This document shows, piece by piece, positions 59,650-64,000 of a stretch of DNA of 64,000 bases; within the stretch, counting starts at the first letter, position 1; each line of letters begins with the position of its first letter. Source of the stretch: M3007 sp964630705 (GTDB lineage: Bacteria > Bacteroidota > Bacteroidia > Chitinophagales > Saprospiraceae); contig CAZVZH010000002.1 in NCBI GenBank assembly GCA_964630705.1, positions 8,317-72,316 of the forward strand, given 5' to 3'. The notes under the pieces are model-generated. The model ran no database searches, was not told the DNA's origin, and saw nothing but the letters and a program-made list of their open reading frames with translations. The translations under genes and the position numbers were made by a program.

Positions 59650-61470
59650 ATGGCTTATGCGAGTTTGCGCGACGCCGTTCGCGATCTGGAAAAAAACGGC
59701 ATGCTCCTCCGCATCCGGGAGGAAGTAGACCCCAACCTGGAAATGGCGGAAATCCACCGGCAAATTTTCGACCGGAAAGGCCCGGCCATTTTGTTCGAAC
59801 GGGTAAAAGGCAGCCCTTTCCAGGCGGTCAGCAACCTGTACGGCACCTTCGACCGCACGGAGTTTTTGTTTCGGCACAGCCTGGAGCGGGTCAAGCGGGT
59901 GATTGAACTCAAAAAAGACCCTGCCAGCTTGTTGAAAAAACCGGGGCGCTACCTCGGCGCGCCCTGGACGGCCTTGTCGGCCCTGCCCATGCGCAGCCTC
60001 GTCGGGGCTCCCATCCTGCACGGAACCACCACCATCGACCAATTGCCCCAAATAAAAAGTTGGCCCATGGACGGCGGCGCTTTTATCACCCTGCCGCAAG
60101 TGTACACCGAAGCGCCCGGCCAGCCCTCGATCATGCAGTCGAACCTGGGCATGTACCGCATCCAACTTTCCGGCAACGATTACCTGCCCAATCAGGAAAT
60201 CGGTCTGCATTACCAACTCCATCGCGGCATCGGGGTACACCATACCCAGTACAACAGCCGTGAAGAACCTTTCCGGTGCAGCATATTTGTTGGCGGACCA
60301 CCCAGTCACGCCTTTTCGGCCATCATGCCGCTGCCGGAAGGCCTGAGCGAGCTCACCTTCGCCGGCATGCTGGCCGGCCGCCGGTTCCGGCACCTCCAAC
60401 GCGACGGCTACCGCCTGAGCGCCGATGCCGACTTTGTCATCACCGGCGAAATTTTAAAAAATGTGAAAAAACCGGAGGGTCCCTTCGGCGACCACCTGGG
60501 CTATTACTCCCTGGCCCACGATTTCCCGGTCATGCGCGTGCACCGGGTGTACCACCGGAAAAACCCGCTCTGGCACTTTAGCGTAGTGGGCCGCCCGCCG
60601 CAGGAAGACAGCAGCTTCGGCTGGCTGATCCACGAACTGGTGGCGCCGCTGACGCCTCAGGAGTTTCCCGGCCTGAAAGAACTCCACGCCGTGGATGCTG
60701 CCGGCGTTCACCCCCTGCTGTTGGCTATCGGACACGAGCGCTACATGCCCTTTCGCGAGCGCGTGCCCGAAGAAATTCTGACCATCGCCAACCGGATTCT
60801 CGGCTCGGGCCAAACCTCGTTGGCCAAGTTTCTGTTCATCGCCGCTTCCGACGACGATCCGGCGCTCGACACCCACGATATTCCGCACTTTTTTCAACAC
60901 CTGCTCGAACGCGTCGACTGGACGCGCGACCTCCACTTTCAAACCCGTACCACCATCGACACCCTCGACTACTCGGGCTCGGGCTGGAACGAAGGCTCCA
61001 AAGTTGTGGTGGCTTGCCGGGGTGAACGTCGCCGCGATTTGGCTTCGGAGCGCCCCGGCGCGCTTCAGCTGCCCGACGGTTTTTCCGATCCTCAAGTATG
61101 CCTGCCCGGCGTGCTGGCCCTTCAGGCGCCGGCCTACCGGGCCAATCAACCCGCCCGCGAACAAGCGGAACAGCTTTGCCGTCAGCTGGAAGGACAAGCG
61201 CTCAGCGGCTTCCCCCTGATCTTGCTGGTCGATGACAGCCGGTTCTCTGCCGCCACGCTCAATAATTTCCTCTGGGTGGCATTTACCCGCGCCAACCCCA
61301 GTCACGATCTTTACGGCGTGCAGGCCTTCACCGAGCACAAACACTGGGGCTGCCGCGGACCGCTGCTGATCGACGCCCGGAAGAAGCCGCACCACGCGCC
61401 GGAACTGGAGGTGGATACTGCGGTGCAAAAACGCGTGGAAGCGCTGTTGGGAAGCCTCGGATTGGGATAA
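59650..61470 (+). CDS. UbiD-family decarboxylase
   Basis: This 606-residue protein begins MAYASLRDAVRDLEKNGMLLRI, the usual UbiD start, which favours ATG 59650 over an upstream start inside the terminator hairpin. UbiD enzymes use prenylated FMN to decarboxylate aromatic acids. Key blocks are SNLGMYRIQLSGND (cofactor and metal region), the catalytic PEGPFGDHLGYYS and the EDSSFGWLIHELVAPL motif. In Bacteroidota such enzymes are linked to menaquinone formation rather than ubiquinone. The prFMN synthase UbiX is not in the window. Confidence 0.93.
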   Translation: MAYASLRDAVRDLEKNGMLLRIREEVDPNLEMAEIHRQIFDRKGPAILFERVKGSPFQAVSNLYGTFDRTEFLFRHSLERVKRVIELKKDPASLLKKPGRYLGAPWTALSALPMRSLVGAPILHGTTTIDQLPQIKSWPMDGGAFITLPQVYTEAPGQPSIMQSNLGMYRIQLSGNDYLPNQEIGLHYQLHRGIGVHHTQYNSREEPFRCSIFVGGPPSHAFSAIMPLPEGLSELTFAGMLAGRRFRHLQRDGYRLSADADFVITGEILKNVKKPEGPFGDHLGYYSLAHDFPVMRVHRVYHRKNPLWHFSVVGRPPQEDSSFGWLIHELVAPLTPQEFPGLKELHAVDAAGVHPLLLAIGHERYMPFRERVPEEILTIANRILGSGQTSLAKFLFIAASDDDPALDTHDIPHFFQHLLERVDWTRDLHFQTRTTIDTLDYSGSGWNEGSKVVVACRGERRRDLASERPGALQLPDGFSDPQVCLPGVLALQAPAYRANQPAREQAEQLCRQLEGQALSGFPLILLVDDSRFSAATLNNFLWVAFTRANPSHDLYGVQAFTEHKHWGCRGPLLIDARKKPHHAPELEVDTAVQKRVEALLGSLGLG

Positions 61471-61482
61471 AATGCCGCCGGT

Positions 61483-62838
61483 TTACGACGATCGGGAAAA
61501 ACTTTTCCCTTGCAGAAACACCGATTCTTCGTGTTGGGAAATATCCAGCCCCATCTGTTCTTCCTCTTCTGTGACGCGCATTGGCGTAAACCAGGCCACC
61601 AGTCGGTAGAGCAAAAGCGAACCAAAAAAGGTAAAGGCACTGACGATCAGCAACGCCAGGAGGTGGTACAAAAACAACGTCGTTTGTCCGGTGATCAGTC
61701 CGCCCTGTTCGGCGAACACCGCCGTCAGGATCATGCCGACAATACCGCCGACGCCGTGGCAAGGAAACACATCCAGGGTGTCGTCGAGGTCCGATTTCGT
61801 TTTCCAGTGCACGGCCAGGTTACACACAATAGCGGCGACAATGCCGATAAACAAGCTGCTGCCGTAGCTGACAAAACCCGCGGCCGGCGTAATGGCCACC
61901 AAACCCACTACAGCTGCCACGCAGGCGCCCACGGCAGAGGCTTTTTTACCCCTGGCCAGATCGAACAACATCCAGGCCAGCATAGCGGAAGCGGAGGCGA
62001 GGTTGGTGTTGATAAAAGCCAGCACCGCCACCTTGTTCGAATCGAGGGCGCTGCCAGCATTGAACCCAAACCAGCCAAACCATAGCAGTCCGGTGCCCAG
62101 TACTACGTATGGTACGTTGACCACGGTATGCTGTTTTTGTTCGACATGCGCTTTTCGGCGCCCGAGAAAAATGGCGCCGGCCAACGCGGCAAATCCGGCT
62201 GAAATATGCACCACAGTACCGCCGGCAAAATCCAGCACCCCCATTTTAAAAAACAGCCCGTCGGGATGCCAGGTCATGTGCGCCAAAGGGCAATAGATCA
62301 GCAGCGAAAACAGGCAAACAAAAATCACATACCCCCAAAACCGGACGCGTTCGGCGAACGAACCCGTAATCAGAGCCGGGGTGATGATAGCGAATTTGAG
62401 TTGAAAGGCCGCGAACAGCACGAAGGGAAGGGTAGTGCCAATCCGGTCGTGGGCGGCCAATCCCACATTATCGAAAAACAAAAAGGTGTCCGGGCGCCCG
62501 ATGATCCCGTAAATGTCGTCGCCAAATGCCAGGCTGAAACCAACGACATACCACAACAGACTCACAATACCCAGCGCTACAAAACTTTGCAACATGGTGG
62601 AAATAATGCTTCGGGCGTTGACCATGCCGCCGTAGAAAAAGGAAAGTCCCGGCGTCATCAGCAGGACTAGTCCGGAGGCGGAAAGCATAAAGGCCAGGGT
62701 GCCCGTGTCGAAATCACCGCCGTCCGGATGCCTGGACGGATAGAAAGCCGACAGCGTTGAAAGCGTGATGAAGATGATGAAAATACTGACCGCTACGTTG
62801 CGGCTGTGCTTTTTCAGGTTGGTTTGCAAATTATTCAT
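61483..62838 (-). CDS. amt: Ammonium transporter
   Basis: This 451-residue Amt/Rh family channel has an extra N-terminal helix, then 11 membrane helices. Signatures are LVLLMTPGLSFFYGGMVNARS, DFAGGTVVHISAGFAAL, GLLWFGWFGFNAGSAL and CHGVGGIVGMILTAVFA with the twin-histidine region. It conducts NH3/NH4+ into the cell. No glnK (PII) gene is adjacent in the window. It converges on ubiD with a 12-bp gap. Confidence 0.95.
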   Translation of the reverse strand: MNNLQTNLKKHSRNVAVSIFIIFITLSTLSAFYPSRHPDGGDFDTGTLAFMLSASGLVLLMTPGLSFFYGGMVNARSIISTMLQSFVALGIVSLLWYVVGFSLAFGDDIYGIIGRPDTFLFFDNVGLAAHDRIGTTLPFVLFAAFQLKFAIITPALITGSFAERVRFWGYVIFVCLFSLLIYCPLAHMTWHPDGLFFKMGVLDFAGGTVVHISAGFAALAGAIFLGRRKAHVEQKQHTVVNVPYVVLGTGLLWFGWFGFNAGSALDSNKVAVLAFINTNLASASAMLAWMLFDLARGKKASAVGACVAAVVGLVAITPAAGFVSYGSSLFIGIVAAIVCNLAVHWKTKSDLDDTLDVFPCHGVGGIVGMILTAVFAEQGGLITGQTTLFLYHLLALLIVSAFTFFGSLLLYRLVAWFTPMRVTEEEEQMGLDISQHEESVFLQGKSFSRSS

Positions 62839-62952
62839 GAGTTGGCGAGCCGATCATTTTGTCCGGCGGTAAATGTAGCGACTAAATTTGGAAGGTTTTC
62901 CGGGCAGCCATTCCAGCGTACGGGAATTATTTTTGAAAAATTTTGTTTTGCG

Positions 62953-62985
62953 TTTGGAAAAGAAAATTTGGCGCTCTTATCTTTG
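62953..62985 (+). promoter_or_regulatory. Promoter for tRNA-Glu
   Basis: TTTG (62953-62956), a 21-base spacer and TATCTTTG (62978-62985) match the Bacteroidota consensus. The tRNA gene starts 51 bp downstream. Confidence 0.7.
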
Positions 62986-63035
62986 CCCCGCTCTTGACAA
63001 AGCGGTCGTTGGACTTCCAACGCGCGCTCCAACAA

Positions 63036-63107
63036 GGCCCGTTCGTCTAGGGGTCAGGACGCATCCCTTTCACGGATGAAACACGGGTTCGATTCCCGTA
63101 CGGGCTA
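63036..63107 (+). tRNA. tRNA-Glu (TTC)
   Basis: The cloverleaf is complete. Acceptor GGCCCGT pairs with ACGGGCT (one G-T), D arm is GTCTAGGGGTCAGGAC, the anticodon stem CATCC/GGATG holds the loop CTTTCAC with anticodon TTC, and the T arm is CGGGTTCGATTCCCG. Discriminator base is A63107. CCA is not encoded. Its own promoter and terminator make it a single-gene unit. Confidence 0.96.
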
Positions 63108-63111
63108 CTAA

Positions 63112-63152
63112 AAATGCCTTGCAATCAGCGGATTGCAAGGCATTTGTTTTTT
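63112..63152 (+). terminator. Intrinsic terminator of tRNA-Glu
   Basis: AAATGCCTTGCAATC pairs perfectly with GATTGCAAGGCATTT over 15 bp with a 4-base loop (AGCG), followed by TTTTTTT. It starts five bases after the tRNA. Confidence 0.95.
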
Positions 63153-63511
63153 TACGGCGGTATTCCGGCTGTTTGGTTTCCGTAATTTCCATTCAATTTT
63201 CTCTGAATCCCAGGCACTTCGGCCGGCTTTTGGTTGGCAAGTTTCTGCTGTAGGCCAATGCGATGCCCCTGCGTTTGCCAGCATCCGTTTGCGCAAGTTC
63301 TGCCCAGGACTTTGGCCGTGGAATACCTTCCCAAAATTGTTATTTTTTTTTCTGCGCTACAGGTTGACTTTTGTTCCAGCCCACTACACCTCCGGGTTCC
63401 AATTTCCTTGCAAGGCAAGGCATGAGATTTTTGAAGGCAAGTAACAGCATCCTTGCGGCTATCCGTTCCCATCCTCACGCACTTCTCTCCTTTACTTAAA
63501 CTTCAGCTATT
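63153..63511. other. Gene-free spacer
   Basis: About 360 bp between the tRNA terminator and the next small gene. I see no convincing gene, promoter or hairpin here; short frames lack a ribosome-binding site and protein-like composition. Confidence 0.5.
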
Positions 63512-63865
63512 ATGGTTCAAACGTATTTAAAACCTGCATTTGTACTCCTGCTTCTTTTTAGCGCCAACAGGGCTGAATTCAAAGCCCAAAGCAGCGATCC
63601 CCTTTTTATCCAATCCAAAAACACGGTGGTTGACCCCGCATTAACGGTAACCCAGCTAACCGCAGCCTCCATTTTTATGAACTGGAGCAATTTCGGCACG
63701 CACTACACTGTCACGATTACTGACTTGACCTCCAACCGAGTTCTGACCAGCTTTGAAACAACCAACATCAGCGCTACCGTTGGTGGACTCATCAGTGGAC
63801 ACAGTTATCGCTGTGCGGTAGCTGACGGTACCCCAATTATAAACGCTGATATTGTAATGGGATAA
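63512..63865 (+). CDS. Small secreted fibronectin-III-like protein
   Basis: This 117-residue protein has a signal peptide (MVQTYLKPAFVLLLLFSANRAEFKAQ). The mature part resembles a single fibronectin type III-like module: LTVTQLTAASIFMNWSNFGTHYTVTITDLTSN..., then LISGHSYRCAVADG with the G-x-Y-R-C pattern of an F-strand. The last 20 residues are short for a complete domain, so it may be truncated or a minimal module. A second secreted gene begins 77 bp downstream. The function is unknown. Confidence 0.65.
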   Translation: MVQTYLKPAFVLLLLFSANRAEFKAQSSDPLFIQSKNTVVDPALTVTQLTAASIFMNWSNFGTHYTVTITDLTSNRVLTSFETTNISATVGGLISGHSYRCAVADGTPIINADIVMG

Positions 63866-63942
63866 AATCCGAAGTACGCATTGGCTCGAGAACAGTGGAT
63901 ACAGCAACATCTAGTATTTCATCATTAATAAATTTCAAACCA

Positions 63943-64000
63943 TGTGCTCAAACATTTTAAAATGCGCGCTCCCGCTGCTGCTGCTCTGCGCATCCGGTTG
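63943..64000 (+). CDS. Start of a secreted protein, cut by the right edge
   Basis: ATG 63943 opens a frame reading MCSNILKCALPLLLLCASG, a typical signal peptide, which runs out of the window. It lies 77 bp after the small FN3-like gene on the same strand. Nothing can be said of the mature protein. Confidence 0.55.

Noticed and set aside
58924..60399. Long open frame of about 490 codons on the minus strand
   Set aside because: It is the antisense shadow of the START and UbiD genes, crosses their intergenic terminator and has no domain or ribosome-binding site.

Overview
The window looks like a chromosome segment of a Bacteroidota bacterium, probably of the Saprospiria (Saprospiraceae/Lewinella/Haliscomenobacter type). 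This rests on promoters of the TTTG-N17-22-TAnnTTTG kind, a very large secreted protein with choice-of-anchor L and PKD/SprB-like repeats, carboxypeptidase-regulatory-domain TonB receptors, a thiamin-controlled TonB receptor, YqgE, DUF721/DciA and a moderately high GC content. Genus-level placement is an inference. No complete insertion sequence, prophage, CRISPR array or rRNA operon was seen; one tRNA gene (Glu, TTC) is present.

Layout. 1-6602 (minus) is the first ~2,200 codons of a giant surface protein with about sixteen ~84-residue repeats, cut by the left edge. Behind its 5' end lie an orphan phage/contractile-injection tail sheath gene (6788-8314) and sbcDC, a DinB-family gene and an RsmB-like rRNA methyltransferase (8503-13944). 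14034-20653 carries a GH36 glycosidase, yqgE, fabD, a gene that may encode a DNA polymerase III psi-like subunit, ilvE, a monooxygenase-fold protein and surE. 20948-25852 holds a LysM protein and a TPP-riboswitch-controlled TonB receptor beside a NadR-like kinase. 25905-35673 is mostly housekeeping (era, pyrC, a M20 peptidase, FKBP, prmC, purK, purE) plus an orphan histidine kinase. The era-pyrC gap carries two strong minus-strand terminators with no minus-strand gene.

35678-39860 (minus) is an apparent operon of two Fe-S redox proteins, a conserved unknown and a protein with a putative EAD11 - trypsin-like protease - TIR-like architecture, which resembles bacterial conflict/death-signalling proteins. 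A second EAD11-like protein, with one membrane helix, sits between miaB and a sigma-54 activator at 49269-50018. These two EAD proteins are the best candidates for an undescribed system: homotypic EAD contacts could link a membrane sensor to a protease. 39986-46315 contains a phosphoribosyltransferase, lhgO, a 95-bp MITE-like element with 9-bp flanking repeats, and a TonB receptor translationally coupled to selD. 46427-61470 holds a TlpA-like protein, the miaB operon, two small envelope genes, a nucleoside phosphorylase, an MFS exporter with dciA, an HHH/coiled-coil membrane protein with an OmpA-like partner, an MsbA-like ABC exporter, a START-domain protein and a UbiD decarboxylase. The right end has amt, tRNA-Glu with its own promoter and terminator, a small secreted protein, and the signal peptide of a gene cut by the window edge.

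All functional calls come from reading motifs by eye; no database search was run.
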